Shown here one piece after another: positions 6,685 through 16,600 of a DNA stretch of 64,000 nt. The notes under the pieces are model-generated. The model made no database searches. It had not been told where the DNA came from and saw nothing but the letters and a program-made list of their open reading frames with translations. Made by a program: the position numbers and the translations under genes. The stretch is from Carboxylicivirga mesophila (GTDB lineage: Bacteria > Bacteroidota > Bacteroidia > Bacteroidales > Marinilabiliaceae). The stretch lies in the NCBI RefSeq assembly GCF_018271975.1, contig NZ_JAGUCN010000018.1, positions 1-64,000 on the forward strand, read 5' to 3'. Position 1 is the first letter of the stretch, and every line of letters starts with the position of its first letter.

Positions 6685-8529
6685 TTAGAAATATTCGACA
6701 ATACCTTTCTGTAATTCGGCGTTGGTACACGCTTGCATAAACTCATAAAAGCCCTCGTACTCTTCAACCGGGTAGCTGCCGGCTTTAATGCTGATATGTC
6801 GGGTAATGATTAGCTGATATTCATTAAACTGCACGTCTTTTGTATAGTATCCAAAATCCGTATCTAGCTGCTGGTGTTGTAATCCGCTTACGCGCTTAAT
6901 AGGTCGAGGCAGATTGTATATCAGCGTATCGCTCACATTAAAAGGATAGCTAAAACGCAGCTCCTGTGTTCGTTGCTCTGGCTCATCAAGCTTAAAATAG
7001 AAAGGACGGATGGGTTTTATTAAGGATCGCTCACCAATGGGCTCAATGGCATTATTAAGCTTCGAGTGCAGCGTCAGATTAATATAAGAGGAGTCGGCAT
7101 GGGTTCTCTCCAACGAAAAATGGGCTATATCGGCGTGCTCTACTATTCCCAACTCCTCAATATAGTCCAGCTTATCTTGTTGCGGCAAGGCATCATTCAA
7201 GCTCTTTAGATAGTCAAAAGCTCTGCCTCGCAAGGTGGCTTGTGTTTCCATCTGCAAAGTGCCATCGGCCGCCATGTTAATCGTCGATACATAACTATCG
7301 GCCACCTCTTCATGATTTAATGCAGGCGTAAGGGTCAAACGGCTGTTTTCGCCATCCACCAATAACACCGTACGATTTTGAGTAAAAGTACCCAGATAGC
7401 CAAATGGAGCCGTTTTATCGGTACACTCCAGCCAAATGGTATCATTGGCTTGCGGCACGCATAAAATCACATGATTAAACTGTTGCGATGGATAAGTGGT
7501 ATTTATCTTAACCGGATACTGCCCGGCGTGCACAATGGTATAAACAGAAGCAATACCAACCTCATTTAATAAAGCTTGCATGTAATTGGTCAGCGCTTTA
7601 CAATCGCCATATCTATTGGCACAAACGTATTCAGCGGTCTCTGGCAGCAAGCCTCCAATATCCAGAGCCACATTTACGTAGCGGGTATTATTCTGGAGGT
7701 ATTTATACAGTGTATTTATCTTCTCTAACTCACTGTTGCAATCCTTCGTTAACTGGCGCACCCGTTCTTTTTCACTTTCTGGCAGATTATGGCAGTTGGC
7801 CTTTAGCGCACTCAGCCATTCGCCAAAACTTTGCCAGCTGGCCGCATTACCTTTCACGCCATAGTTGAACAGTTCCGGCATAACCATCACCTGGGCTTGC
7901 AGCTCCTGGCTTTGCGGACCAAACTTCTGTCGTTCAACAAATTCTACATCGTCAATGGTCCAGCTATATGTTTTTTTACCGTTTAATGATACTTCCTGAG
8001 CCTCACCTACACCCCGTTGAAAGATACGTACAGCACATTGCTGAGGCACTTCTACTGACAGGCTTGCCTCTTTAACCGGCACATATTTGCTGCTGCGGGG
8101 CATCCACCAGGCCAGATACAGGTAATCAGTGGCATCTGTTTTATAACTGTACTTAATAATATACGGATAACGATTGTGTAATAGCTTAAAGGACATTGTC
8201 ATGTTATCACTATGGAACGAATTATCAGAATAGGCATTGGCTCGCACAATGTCTTTTTTCTTCAGCATCCGTATTTGGTTACCTGACAAATCGTAAATAC
8301 CCGCTTGCAAATCCTTAATGCTATTGCCTTTGGAGTAAGGTATTTCAATATCAGCATAACTTAAGCCTTTGGCAGTATTAATCTGTATCTCCAGTTCGGT
8401 ATATTCAACTACCCTGGAGCCAGAGTAACTCACCACTTTATTGTAGCGATTGATCTGACAGTCGTTCAGCTGGGCAGAAACTGGTATACATATTAACAGA
8501 CTAAAAAAGAAGATGAGGGGTAGGCGCAT
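6685..8529 (-). CDS. DUF3857/transglutaminase-like secreted protein, intact catalytic residues
   Basis: From the ATG at 8529 the product has 614 residues and starts with a signal peptide (MRLPLIFFFSLLICIPVSAQ). An in-frame ATG at 8631 would add 34 residues, but they would cover the terminator of the upstream gene and spoil the signal peptide. It has a DUF3857 domain followed by a transglutaminase core with YGDCKALT (Cys about 310), FNHVIL (His about 353) and CTDK (Asp about 370), the full triad. It is a paralogue of the neighbour at 4698-6665, in which the Cys and His are gone. Substrates of this family in Bacteroidota are not known. Confidence 0.85.
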   Translation of the reverse strand: MRLPLIFFFSLLICIPVSAQLNDCQINRYNKVVSYSGSRVVEYTELEIQINTAKGLSYADIEIPYSKGNSIKDLQAGIYDLSGNQIRMLKKKDIVRANAYSDNSFHSDNMTMSFKLLHNRYPYIIKYSYKTDATDYLYLAWWMPRSSKYVPVKEASLSVEVPQQCAVRIFQRGVGEAQEVSLNGKKTYSWTIDDVEFVERQKFGPQSQELQAQVMVMPELFNYGVKGNAASWQSFGEWLSALKANCHNLPESEKERVRQLTKDCNSELEKINTLYKYLQNNTRYVNVALDIGGLLPETAEYVCANRYGDCKALTNYMQALLNEVGIASVYTIVHAGQYPVKINTTYPSQQFNHVILCVPQANDTIWLECTDKTAPFGYLGTFTQNRTVLLVDGENSRLTLTPALNHEEVADSYVSTINMAADGTLQMETQATLRGRAFDYLKSLNDALPQQDKLDYIEELGIVEHADIAHFSLERTHADSSYINLTLHSKLNNAIEPIGERSLIKPIRPFYFKLDEPEQRTQELRFSYPFNVSDTLIYNLPRPIKRVSGLQHQQLDTDFGYYTKDVQFNEYQLIITRHISIKAGSYPVEEYEGFYEFMQACTNAELQKGIVEYF

Positions 8530-8600
8530 TCTTTTTTTTTCTAAAATAGTATTTTTAGTTAAGCAACTAAAATTTTGCTGCTTATATGCATCACATAATA

Positions 8601-8631
8601 AAAGCCACACCCTAACGGATGTGGCTTTCAT
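8601..8631 (-). terminator. intrinsic terminator after the DUF2807 gene
   Basis: The inverted repeat AAAGCCACA (8601-8609) and TGTGGCTTT (8620-8628) encloses a 10-base loop, and on the minus strand the stem runs into TTTTATTAT. It lies 27 bp past the stop codon of the DUF2807 gene and separates it from the transglutaminase-like genes. Confidence 0.8.
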
Positions 8632-8654
8632 GATTGTTATTTATTTCTTCTTTT

Positions 8655-9344
8655 TTAGCGCTGGCTAATATCACCGGCCCCCGATTCGTTCAGTTGCTTA
8701 ATCTCAGGATTTCCGTAGAAAACGATATCACTGCCACCGCTGGCATTGGCAATAATTTCTTTATTGGCCCACACAATGGCATCCGAGCCACCTGATGAAG
8801 TGACTTTTACTGTTTCAGCTTTTAAGTCGCGTGCGTTAATATCCGAGCCGCCACTCGATGTGGCTATTAATTGTCCCACTACCCCTTTGATTTTTATATC
8901 TGAACCGCCTGATGTGGTTAATTTCAACTCATCTGATTTCACCTCAATATACACATCAGAGCCACCACTGCTGCTTAACTTCAATACTGACTGCTCCAAT
9001 ACGTTTTGACCGTATACATCAGAACCTCCGCTGGCCGAAAGTGCTTCTAACTGCTTAACAGACACATACACCTTAGGCGTTGTTTTTGTACTCCAGTTCC
9101 AACTAAAGTTGCCCTTCATATATATCTTAAGTGTATTCCCTTCCACTTCGGTAATCAGTCGGTGCAAATCATCTTTTTTACACTCTACTTCCACGCCATT
9201 GGCATCTGCCTGTGACAGATATAAATCAATACCCGATGAAACAGTGATGCGAGTAAAATCACCAACAGAACGTTTTTCTTTTTCCTGCGCAAAGACAACG
9301 GTTGCCATCAGCATCAACATTGTCAACATCATTATTTTTCTCAT
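8655..9344 (-). CDS. DUF2807 (auto-transporter adhesin head GIN) protein with SGGSD repeats
   Basis: The 229-residue protein has a signal peptide (to VFAQ) and a DUF2807 domain. From residue about 105 to the end the motif SGGSD or GGSDxxxx recurs six times at roughly 18-22-residue steps, ending with a degenerate SGAGD. This repeat is typical of a right-handed beta-helix-like ladder with one motif per turn. Proteins of this family are secreted or surface-exposed; adhesion is suggested by the family name but not proven. A terminator follows directly, so the gene appears to be its own transcription unit. Confidence 0.85.
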   Translation of the reverse strand: MRKIMMLTMLMLMATVVFAQEKEKRSVGDFTRITVSSGIDLYLSQADANGVEVECKKDDLHRLITEVEGNTLKIYMKGNFSWNWSTKTTPKVYVSVKQLEALSASGGSDVYGQNVLEQSVLKLSSSGGSDVYIEVKSDELKLTTSGGSDIKIKGVVGQLIATSSGGSDINARDLKAETVKVTSSGGSDAIVWANKEIIANASGGSDIVFYGNPEIKQLNESGAGDISQR

Positions 9345-9406
9345 ATGCTAAAGATTAAGTATTTAAAAAGTAGGACGCTCAAACCGACACTTAAGTTACA
9401 GACAAA

Positions 9407-10777
9407 TCAAGTTTTCTTCCGTTCGGCCTTTAAACGTGAAAAATAGCTGACAGTTGCCCGCTTGACATGGGGAGCAAGAATAATGGCAGCAATCATATTA
9501 GGGAACGCCATTAATGCATAAGCCGAATCAATAAAAGCAATAACCACATCGATTGAAACAACCGCGGCAACTACCGCACTAATAACACTTAGTGTATTGT
9601 AGATATTCTTTGAACGGGTACCAAATAGGTACGACGCACATTTATTGCCATAATAAGGAAAAGTGAATAGCGTTGATAAGGCAAAAAACAACACACACAG
9701 AATTAAAATGTAAGGCCCATAAACCGGAATAGCCTTTTCAAATGCCAGTGCTGTTAGGGTAATGCCATCTGCATCGCTGGTTTGCCATACGCCTGTCACC
9801 AGTATAGCCAATGCTGTCATGGTACATACTATTAAAGTATCAACAATAGGCCCCAGCATAGCCACCAGACCTTCTCTAACAGGTTCATTTGTTTTAGCGG
9901 CACCATGCGCCAATGGGGCCGTTCCGATTCCGGCTTCATTGGAGAAAGCAGCCCGCTTTATACCGGTAATAATGATAATACCTACTGCCCCGCCCAACAC
10001 AGCTTCTGCCTCAAAAGCATCGGTGAATATAAGAACAATGGCATCCCACAGCTGATCTGTATGAGAAAAGATAATATACAGCACAACCAGCACATACAGA
10101 AGTACCATAAACGGCACAATACCGGCTGTTACCTTACCAATACGCTTTATCCCTCCAAAAATAACGACTGACATACAGATGGCTATAACAATACCGGTTA
10201 CTAAATCGCTGGTAAACCCGGTATGAATGCCATTGGGCGACAATACAATATCACGAAACACCTGCGTCAGCTGGTTACTCTGAAAAACAGGGAACACAGC
10301 AAACATAGCCGCCACAGCAAAAAATACCGCCATAGGCTTCCATCGCTTCCCTAAACCTTCGGTAATAATATACATCGGACCGCCCTGCACCTCTCCCCGG
10401 TCATCCTTACCTCTGAACATAACAGCCAGTGTACCGGTAAAGAACTTGGTGGAGACACCCAGTGCGGCACTCACCCACATCCAGAAGATGGCTCCCGGAC
10501 CACCTGCCGTGATAGCCACAGCCACCCCACTGATATTACCCATACCAACCGTAGCTGCCAAAGCGGTTGACAAAGCTTGAAAATGGTTGATTTGTCCTGC
10601 TTCATCAGGATCATCGTATTTACCCCTTAAAATATCAACTGCATGCGCAATATACCTGAACGGCATGAGCCGGCTATACATCATAAAGAAAAATCCGCCA
10701 CCTAAAAGTAGAATGAGAAGTGGCGTACCCCAAATAAAGTCACTAAATTCGATGATTAGGTTTTCAATTCTTTTCAT
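9407..10777 (-). CDS. alanine/glycine:cation symporter (AGCS family)
   Basis: The 456-residue membrane protein begins MKRIENLIIEFSDFIWG and contains the family signatures ALAATVGMGNISGVA and GGPGAIFWMW near residues 75-105. GGPMYIITEGLG and FSNEAGIGTAPLAH come later. AGCS proteins take up alanine or glycine with sodium. About ten or eleven hydrophobic segments are visible. An in-frame start ten codons upstream (10807) is possible, but the MKRIEN start fits the family length better. It stands alone, with no operon partner. Confidence 0.92.
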   Translation of the reverse strand: MKRIENLIIEFSDFIWGTPLLILLLGGGFFFMMYSRLMPFRYIAHAVDILRGKYDDPDEAGQINHFQALSTALAATVGMGNISGVAVAITAGGPGAIFWMWVSAALGVSTKFFTGTLAVMFRGKDDRGEVQGGPMYIITEGLGKRWKPMAVFFAVAAMFAVFPVFQSNQLTQVFRDIVLSPNGIHTGFTSDLVTGIVIAICMSVVIFGGIKRIGKVTAGIVPFMVLLYVLVVLYIIFSHTDQLWDAIVLIFTDAFEAEAVLGGAVGIIIITGIKRAAFSNEAGIGTAPLAHGAAKTNEPVREGLVAMLGPIVDTLIVCTMTALAILVTGVWQTSDADGITLTALAFEKAIPVYGPYILILCVLFFALSTLFTFPYYGNKCASYLFGTRSKNIYNTLSVISAVVAAVVSIDVVIAFIDSAYALMAFPNMIAAIILAPHVKRATVSYFSRLKAERKKT

Positions 10778-10869
10778 CTTTGAAAGATAGAAAAACTGCC
10801 ATGGCATTCAAAACATAAGGCTTATTGCTTTATATTTTTTTAACGGTAATTATTGCACAATTTCTTTAA

Positions 10870-10896
10870 TTGATTTTGAATTAAGTTTTAGATTTG
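10870..10896 (+). promoter_or_regulatory. candidate promoter of the fumarase gene
   Basis: TAGATTTG at 10889-10896 matches the Bacteroidota -7 element TAnnTTTG exactly. A TTG at 10870-10872 is 16 bp upstream, shorter than the usual 19-21 bp spacing, so the -33 element is uncertain. The leader to the fumarase start would be about 120 nt. Confidence 0.45.
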
Positions 10897-11023
10897 CACG
10901 TCAGCGGCATAAACCTGATATAATTTATAACTGATAATATAAAAACTGCTTAAGTCTGGAGTCTGCAGCCAAACAACAAATTGGAGAAGACCAAAGACTT
11001 CTGCCTAATAACCAATTTCTATT

Positions 11024-12628
11024 ATGGCTGATTTTAAATATCAAAAACCGTTTCCGATACAAAAGGACGAAACCCCTTACAGGTTGATCACAAAAGATTA
11101 TGTCTCTACCATTGAGGTAGATGGCCGAAAAATTTTAAAAGTAGATCCTAAAGGATTAGAGCTGCTTTCAAAAGAAGCTTTTTCGGATGTTTCATTCTAC
11201 CTGCGTCCAACCCACCTGCAAAAGCTGGCCAACATACTGCAGGATGAAGAATCGTCAGACAACGATCGCTTTGTAGCTCACACCATGCTAATGAACCAGG
11301 TGGTAACTGCCGAAGGCGAATTACCAACTTGCCAGGATACCGGTACAGCCATTGTCATTGGTAAAAAAGGTGAAAACGTATTTACTGGTGCCAATGATGC
11401 TGAACACCTTTCGAAAGGCGTATTTGAGACCTATCGCGATCGCAACCTGCGCTATTCACAGGTAGTTCCTTTCTCAATGTTTGAAGAGAAAAACACAGGC
11501 ACAAACCTGCCAGCGCAAATTGATATTTACGCAGAACAAGGTAATCAGTACGATTTCTTATTTATGACCAAAGGTGGCGGCTCAGGTAATAAAACCTTTT
11601 TGTATCAGCAGACCAAAGCATTACTAACTGAGGAAAATCTGACCAAATTTATCCAGGACAAAATTAAAGATCTGGGAACTTCGGCCTGTCCTCCTTATCA
11701 CCTGGCATTAGTTATAGGTGGTACATCTGCCGAAGCAACCCTGGCTACCGTTAAAAAAGCATCCGCTGGCTACTTCGATCATTTACCAACTGAAGGTAAT
11801 GAGGGTGGACAAGCATTCCGCGATTTAGAGTGGGAAGCAAAAGTGCAGAAGATATGCCAGGAAAGCACTGTTGGCGCCCAGTTTGGTGGTAAGTATTTTG
11901 TGCATGATGTACGTGTGATTCGTTTGCCACGTCATGCAGCTTCTTGTCCTGTTGGCCTGGGTGTAAGCTGTAGTGCCGACCGCAATATCAAAGCAAAAAT
12001 AACTGAAGAAGGTATTTTTGTGGAAGAACTGGAGAAGAATCCGTCACGATTCGTTCCTAAAGAAGCTCCACACATGGCACCTGCTGTCGACATTGATTTG
12101 GATCAGCCAATGGAAGATGTATTGAAGGAGCTCACTAAGTACCCAATTAAAACACGCTTAAATTTATCAGGTACTTTAATTGTGGCACGTGATATTGCAC
12201 ACGCTCGTATCAAGCAGATGCTGGACGAAGGCCAGCCAATGCCTGAGTATTTTAAAAATCACCCCGTTTATTATGCGGGACCTGCCAAGACACCTAAAGG
12301 CATGGCTTCTGGTAGCTTTGGACCTACAACAGCGGGCCGTATGGACCCATACGTTGATTTTTTCCAGAAACATGGCGGGTCTATGATTATGGTAGCTAAA
12401 GGTAACCGTTCACAAGCAGTAACTGATGCTTGTAAGAACAATGGCGGTTTCTATCTTGGTTCTATTGGAGGGCCAGCTGCTATCCTCGCCAAAAATAGTA
12501 TAAAATCAGTAGAAGTAGTTGATTTTGAAGAACTGGGTATGGAAGCAGTTCGCAAAATCAGAGTCGAAAATTTCCCGGCATTTATTATTGTAGATGATAA
12601 GGGGAATGACTTCTTTGCTAAACTATAG
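11024..12628 (+). CDS. fumA: fumarate hydratase class I (iron-sulfur)
   Basis: The 534-residue enzyme interconverts fumarate and malate in the TCA cycle. It is a single-chain class I fumarase: the N-terminal alpha-type domain contains LPTCQDTG (cluster Cys about 104), and GGGSGNK and the Cys of SACPPYH follow. [11 protein letters not shown] comes after these, and the C-terminal beta-type domain has [10 protein letters not shown] and [15 protein letters not shown]. Class I enzymes carry an oxygen-sensitive [4Fe-4S] cluster. The gene is monocistronic, with its own terminator downstream, and belongs with pckA nearby as central carbon metabolism. Confidence 0.96.
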   Translation: MADFKYQKPFPIQKDETPYRLITKDYVSTIEVDGRKILKVDPKGLELLSKEAFSDVSFYLRPTHLQKLANILQDEESSDNDRFVAHTMLMNQVVTAEGELPTCQDTGTAIVIGKKGENVFTGANDAEHLSKGVFETYRDRNLRYSQVVPFSMFEEKNTGTNLPAQIDIYAEQGNQYDFLFMTKGGGSGNKTFLYQQTKALLTEENLTKFIQDKIKDLGTSACPPYHLALVIGGTSAEATLATVKKASAGYFDHLPTEGNEGGQAFRDLEWEAKVQKICQESTVGAQFGGKYFVHDVRVIRLPRHAASCPVGLGVSCSADRNIKAKITEEGIFVEELEKNPSRFVPKEAPHMAPAVDIDLDQPMEDVLKELTKYPIKTRLNLSGTLIVARDIAHARIKQMLDEGQPMPEYFKNHPVYYAGPAKTPKGMASGSFGPTTAGRMDPYVDFFQKHGGSMIMVAKGNRSQAVTDACKNNGGFYLGSIGGPAAILAKNSIKSVEVVDFEELGMEAVRKIRVENFPAFIIVDDKGNDFFAKL

Positions 12629-12657
12629 ACAGCTATAATAGCATAAACAATAGCAAG

Positions 12658-12690
12658 CTGCGGTGGCCATTTGTCCATCGCAGTTTTTGT
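12658..12690 (+). terminator. intrinsic terminator of fumA
   Basis: The stem CTGCGGTGG/CCATCGCAG with an 8-base loop is followed by TTTTTGTTTT. It starts about 30 bp after the fumarase stop codon. Confidence 0.8.
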
Positions 12691-12728
12691 TTTATTATAT
12701 TGCCAACTCAAACCGTCAGCCATCTGTT

Positions 12729-13304
12729 ATGGACTTCATCGCTATTCAATACTTTAAAAGTGCTTTTGGAGAACTCATCATAGGCTCCTACGATAATAAA
12801 CTTTGCCTGTGCGACTGGCGATACAGAAAAATGCGCACCAATATTGACAAACGCATCCAAAAAGCTTTAAACGCTGACTATAAAGAAGCAGCAACTCCTA
12901 TAATCGAAGCTACCATTGCGCAACTAAAAGCCTATACTACTGGAGAGTTAGACAAATTTACACTACCCCTATTATTAGTTGGCACTGATTTTCAGAAAAG
13001 TGTATGGCAGGCCCTATTAGAAATACCCTACGGTGAAACAAGAAGTTACCTGGAACTCTCCATTCAATTGGGTGACAAAAATGCCATAAGAGCTGTTGCC
13101 TCTGCCAATGGTGCCAATGCCATTTCCATCATCGTCCCTTGTCATCGCATTATTGGTAAAAATGGCAAATTGATAGGTTATGCAGGTGGTTTAATGGCTA
13201 AAAAAAGACTTTTAGAGCTGGAAAGCCCACAAAAATGCACTCCACAGCTAAAGCTTTTTGAAAAGGAATATTTTGCTGTTGTAACACCTAAATACTTACA
13301 ATAA
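12729..13304 (+). CDS. ogt: methylated-DNA--protein-cysteine methyltransferase
   Basis: The 191-residue protein transfers alkyl groups from O6-alkylguanine in DNA to its own Cys. The active-site motif PCHRIIGKNG (Cys about 138) is present, together with TDFQKSVWQALLEIPYGETRSY (helix-turn-helix entry), followed by AVASANGANAISIIVPCH. The ATG at 12729 is preferred over an upstream in-frame ATG at 12663, because the first 22 extra residues would be encoded across the fumA terminator. It has no adenosine-sensing (Ada) domain. It is a single gene. Confidence 0.93.
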   Translation: MDFIAIQYFKSAFGELIIGSYDNKLCLCDWRYRKMRTNIDKRIQKALNADYKEAATPIIEATIAQLKAYTTGELDKFTLPLLLVGTDFQKSVWQALLEIPYGETRSYLELSIQLGDKNAIRAVASANGANAISIIVPCHRIIGKNGKLIGYAGGLMAKKRLLELESPQKCTPQLKLFEKEYFAVVTPKYLQ

Positions 13305-13743
13305 CATAAAAAATACCAAATTCAACACCTTACTTAACAGCAATAACTTACGCTAACTACTTTTGGCATTAAAAGAAATTATTCCTTATAAATAGGGCCA
13401 CCAATTACGATTCATAAGCACTATTAGCTTTATTTTTCTTTAAATATTTTTTTAATCCTCTATATCAGTCCTTTACAGGCCTTTCAAAAACAAAGTTGCC
13501 AAATAATTTGTTTATTTTATAACAAATTACAAATCTTAGCATATCAATTCACAATCCATACTGATATACTTCTTAATTATCTGATAATAAAGAACTATTT
13601 CAGTATTTTTATTTGTATTAATTTGTACTTATTTGTTTATTTTAGTTAATTTTTTAAAGATAATCGCATATTAATATCACAATCAAATCACACTACAACC
13701 ACTATTAATTACAATTTGTAAGAACCCAATTAACAACACCAAA
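13305..13743. promoter_or_regulatory. 439-bp AT-rich region upstream of pckA with operator-like repeats
   Basis: No gene is seen. TACTTTTG at 13358-13365 fits the -7 promoter element but has no clear -33 partner. An inverted repeat AATTTGTT/AACAAATT with an 8-bp centre lies at 13505-13528. Three direct copies of ATTTGT occur with an exact 10-bp period at 13611-13640, about 105-135 bp before the pckA start. These look like binding sites for one or more regulators, probably tying PEP carboxykinase to carbon status, but no regulator can be named. Confidence 0.4.
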
Positions 13744-15369
13744 ATGGAAGCAGTAAAATCTACGGTAAACCTTAGTAAATATGGTATTTTAGATACATCA
13801 TCTATCATTTACAATCCTTCGTATGAAGATTTATATCTCGATGAACTAAATCCCGAATTGGAAGGCTATGAGAAAGGACAGCTAACCGAAACAGGCGCTA
13901 TCAATGTGATGACTGGAAAATTCACCGGCCGTTCACCTAAAGATAAATACATCGTTGAGGATGACATAACTAAAGACACCATTTGGTGGACTTCAGACTT
14001 TGCTAAAAACGATAACAAACCTGTATCTCCCGAAACATGGTCTGTTATTAAAAGTGATGCCTGCGCACAACTATCTGGAAAAAAACTATATGTAATTGAT
14101 ACTTTTTGTGGTGCCAATGCCAATAGCCGCCTAAAAGTACGATTCATTACAGAAGTTGCCTGGCAGGCTCATTTTGTAAAAAACATGTTCATCCGCCCAA
14201 CAGAAGCAGAGTTAACCACCTATGGCGAACCCGATTTTGTTGTGCTTAACGCATCGAAAACAACCAATAAAAACTGGAAAGAACAGGGATTGAACTCAGA
14301 AGTATTTACGATTTTCAATTTAACCGAAAGGATGCAAATCATTGGCGGCACCTGGTATGGTGGCGAGATGAAAAAGGGCATGTTTGCCATGATGAACTAT
14401 TACCTGCCATTGAACGGCATGGCCTCTATGCACTGCTCGGCCAATAAAGGAAAAAATGGTGATGTAGCTATTTTCTTTGGCCTTTCCGGCACTGGAAAAA
14501 CAACGCTTTCTACCGATCCTAAACGTGAACTGATTGGAGATGATGAGCATGGCTGGGATGACGAAGGCGTATTTAACTTTGAAGGAGGTTGCTATGCTAA
14601 AACCATCAATCTGGACAAAGAAAGCGAACCAGATATCTTCAACGCCATCAGAAAAGATGCTTTACTTGAAAACGTAACCGTTGATGCCAATGGTAAAATT
14701 GATTTTAGTGACAATTCAGTTACAGAAAACACAAGGGTTTCTTACCCCATATATCACATCAACAACATTGTTAAGCCTGTTTCTAAAGCCGGCCATGCCA
14801 ATAAAGTCATATTCCTGACGGCCGATGCCTTTGGCGTAATGCCGCCCGTTTCGAAACTTAGCCCAGAACAGACACAATACCACTTCCTTTCGGGCTTTAC
14901 AGCTAAACTGGCTGGCACCGAACTTGGTGTAACCGAGCCACGCCCCACTTTTTCTGCCTGTTTTGGCGAAGCTTTCCTTTCGCTTCATCCAACAAAATAC
15001 AGTGCCGAACTGGTGAAGAAAATGGAGCAACACGGAGCAAAAGCCTACCTGGTTAATACTGGCTGGAATGGCACAGGCAAACGGATTTCGATAAAAGACA
15101 CACGCGCCATCATTGATGCCATATTAGATGGCTCTATTGAGGAAGCAGAAACAACCACCATCCCGGTCTTCAATCTGGAGATTCCAAAACAGCTGCACGA
15201 TGTCGATCCGAACATTATGGATCCACGCAACACCTATAGTAATCCAAAAGATTGGGAAACTAAGGCAAATGATTTGGCCAGCAGGTTTATTACAAACTTC
15301 AGAAAGTACACTGATACACCACAAGGCCAAGAACTGGTAAAAGCCGGACCGACAACTACAAACTCCTAA
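13744..15369 (+). CDS. pckA: phosphoenolpyruvate carboxykinase (ATP)
   Basis: The 541-residue enzyme converts oxaloacetate and ATP to PEP, CO2 and ADP, or runs in reverse during fermentation. Visible signatures are GRSPKDKY (about 57), the kinase loop [12 protein letters not shown] (about 247-258), [22 protein letters not shown] and [21 protein letters not shown] follows near 438. The length and order match the ATP-dependent family. A long AT-rich leader region precedes it and a perfect intrinsic terminator follows. Confidence 0.97.
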   Translation: MEAVKSTVNLSKYGILDTSSIIYNPSYEDLYLDELNPELEGYEKGQLTETGAINVMTGKFTGRSPKDKYIVEDDITKDTIWWTSDFAKNDNKPVSPETWSVIKSDACAQLSGKKLYVIDTFCGANANSRLKVRFITEVAWQAHFVKNMFIRPTEAELTTYGEPDFVVLNASKTTNKNWKEQGLNSEVFTIFNLTERMQIIGGTWYGGEMKKGMFAMMNYYLPLNGMASMHCSANKGKNGDVAIFFGLSGTGKTTLSTDPKRELIGDDEHGWDDEGVFNFEGGCYAKTINLDKESEPDIFNAIRKDALLENVTVDANGKIDFSDNSVTENTRVSYPIYHINNIVKPVSKAGHANKVIFLTADAFGVMPPVSKLSPEQTQYHFLSGFTAKLAGTELGVTEPRPTFSACFGEAFLSLHPTKYSAELVKKMEQHGAKAYLVNTGWNGTGKRISIKDTRAIIDAILDGSIEEAETTTIPVFNLEIPKQLHDVDPNIMDPRNTYSNPKDWETKANDLASRFITNFRKYTDTPQGQELVKAGPTTTNS

Positions 15370-15379
15370 TATCTACTCA

Positions 15380-15418
15380 AAGAGGTGTTAACCAAAGGGT
15401 TAACACCTCTTAATTTTT
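15380..15418 (+). terminator. intrinsic terminator of pckA
   Basis: A perfect 14-bp stem (AAGAGGTGTTAACC paired with GGTTAACACCTCTT) with a 4-base loop is followed by TAATTTTTA-type T-rich sequence. It starts 11 bp after the pckA stop. Confidence 0.9.
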
Positions 15419-15617
15419 AAGCCAAACAGCCAATTTGGCACTTACCCACTTTGGCATACATTTTGACGTATTACCTTTATGAATAGGTAGTCAACCGATT
15501 AAACAATTACAAACTTACAAGGTTTCACTTTTGAGGAACGTTATTAATTGTTAAAATCGGAACCTTCATCAATAAAGAGAGTATATAAATCAAAACATCA
15601 ACTTAAAAATGTGTGCT

Positions 15618-15845
15618 ATGAATCTTCGTATAACATCAAACGCCAAGAATAAGCAGATTTCATTTTTAATTGCCCTGGATAATTTCATTACCAGAAGGAA
15701 TAACAACAAGGCATCCATTCTAATGCAACGCCTTAATCAATTCCTTGAAAAAAAGCATCCGGAATTTAGCCTTAACGTAAAAGAAGGAACAAACAACAGC
15801 ATTGAAATGTATACAGGTAAAAACCTGATCGCTTATTACGCATAG
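15618..15845 (+). CDS. small protein of unknown function
   Basis: The 75-residue product from the ATG at 15618 (MNLRITSNAKNKQIS) or 78 residues from 15609 is basic and has no membrane segment or familiar domain. It is preceded by about 200 bp of non-coding sequence after the pckA terminator and followed by its own terminator at 15892, which supports it as a real transcription unit. No function can be given. Confidence 0.5.
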   Translation: MNLRITSNAKNKQISFLIALDNFITRRNNNKASILMQRLNQFLEKKHPEFSLNVKEGTNNSIEMYTGKNLIAYYA

Positions 15846-15891
15846 ATAAAACTCTTTTGCAGGGTACAATTACTTGCAATCAGAATAAATG

Positions 15892-15926
15892 AATGGCCTT
15901 TTCTAAAAAGAGGCCATTTTTGTTTT
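15892..15926 (+). terminator. intrinsic terminator
   Basis: The stem AATGGCCT (15892-15899) / AGGCCATT (15911-15918) is followed by TTTTGTTTTT. It ends the small gene at 15618 and argues against starting the next gene at the upstream ATG at 15893, which lies inside it. Confidence 0.8.
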
Positions 15927-15964
15927 TAGTACTTTTCACCATCTTTGCACTTGCAAACCGGAAG

Positions 15965-16600
15965 ATGTTTATGAAATTTAAAAAAATATTACCCCAACTT
16001 GTGACGGCCATTAAGGAAGCTGGTTTCGATACACATCCAAAAGAATTACAATCACTGAGTATTCCTAAAATAAAATCTGGCGCTGACCTGTTTTGCCTGG
16101 CACCTGAAAAAGAAGGCAAATCAACCACCATTATTATGGGTGTTATCCAGCAACTCAAGGAGGCTTTTGAAGAAGCACCACGCGCCATTATCATCACCTC
16201 AACAAAAGAAAAGGCGTTTGAGTTGGAGGAGCAATTCAATACGCTTGGTAAATATACTAACTTAAGAACATTTGTTGCTTTTGACCAAGGCATCTTGCAA
16301 TACCAGAAAGATGAAATATACGATGGGCTGGATGTATTAATCTGCACGCCCAAACGCCTGATGGAGCTGGTGAATATTAATGGCGTTCCGATGACAAAGA
16401 TAAAGATGTTGATTGTGGACAATGCCGAAACAGTTATCAGCAATACCCACCACGCCATTATTTACCGCATTGCTGATGGTATTAAAAATCCGCAAATACT
16501 GTTTTTTGCAAGCCGCTGGCACAAAAGCTTTGAAACAGTGGATGAGCGCATCATGAAAAATCCTTTAATATTCGAAATAGAAGCAAGCAATGAACTGTAA
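15965..16600 (+). CDS. single-domain DEAD-box-helicase-like protein
   Basis: The 211-residue protein resembles only the first RecA-like domain of a DEAD-box RNA helicase. It shows a Walker A-like APEKEGKS (about 46-53), IITSTKEKAFELEEQF (motif Ia region), CTPKRL (motif Ib), DNAE in place of DEAD (about 152-155), and FASRW in place of SAT. The second helicase domain is absent and the following gene overlaps the end, so it is not a simple frameshift. Catalysis is doubtful because motifs I, II and III are altered. An RNA-binding role is a guess. The ATG at 15965 (15971 also possible) is chosen because the earlier one falls in a terminator. Confidence 0.75.
   Translation: MFMKFKKILPQLVTAIKEAGFDTHPKELQSLSIPKIKSGADLFCLAPEKEGKSTTIIMGVIQQLKEAFEEAPRAIIITSTKEKAFELEEQFNTLGKYTNLRTFVAFDQGILQYQKDEIYDGLDVLICTPKRLMELVNINGVPMTKIKMLIVDNAETVISNTHHAIIYRIADGIKNPQILFFASRWHKSFETVDERIMKNPLIFEIEASNEL

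Noticed and set aside
8530-8631. N-terminal extension of the transglutaminase-like protein from the ATG at 8631
   Set aside because: The extension would be encoded in the terminator hairpin and would place 34 residues before a perfect signal peptide.
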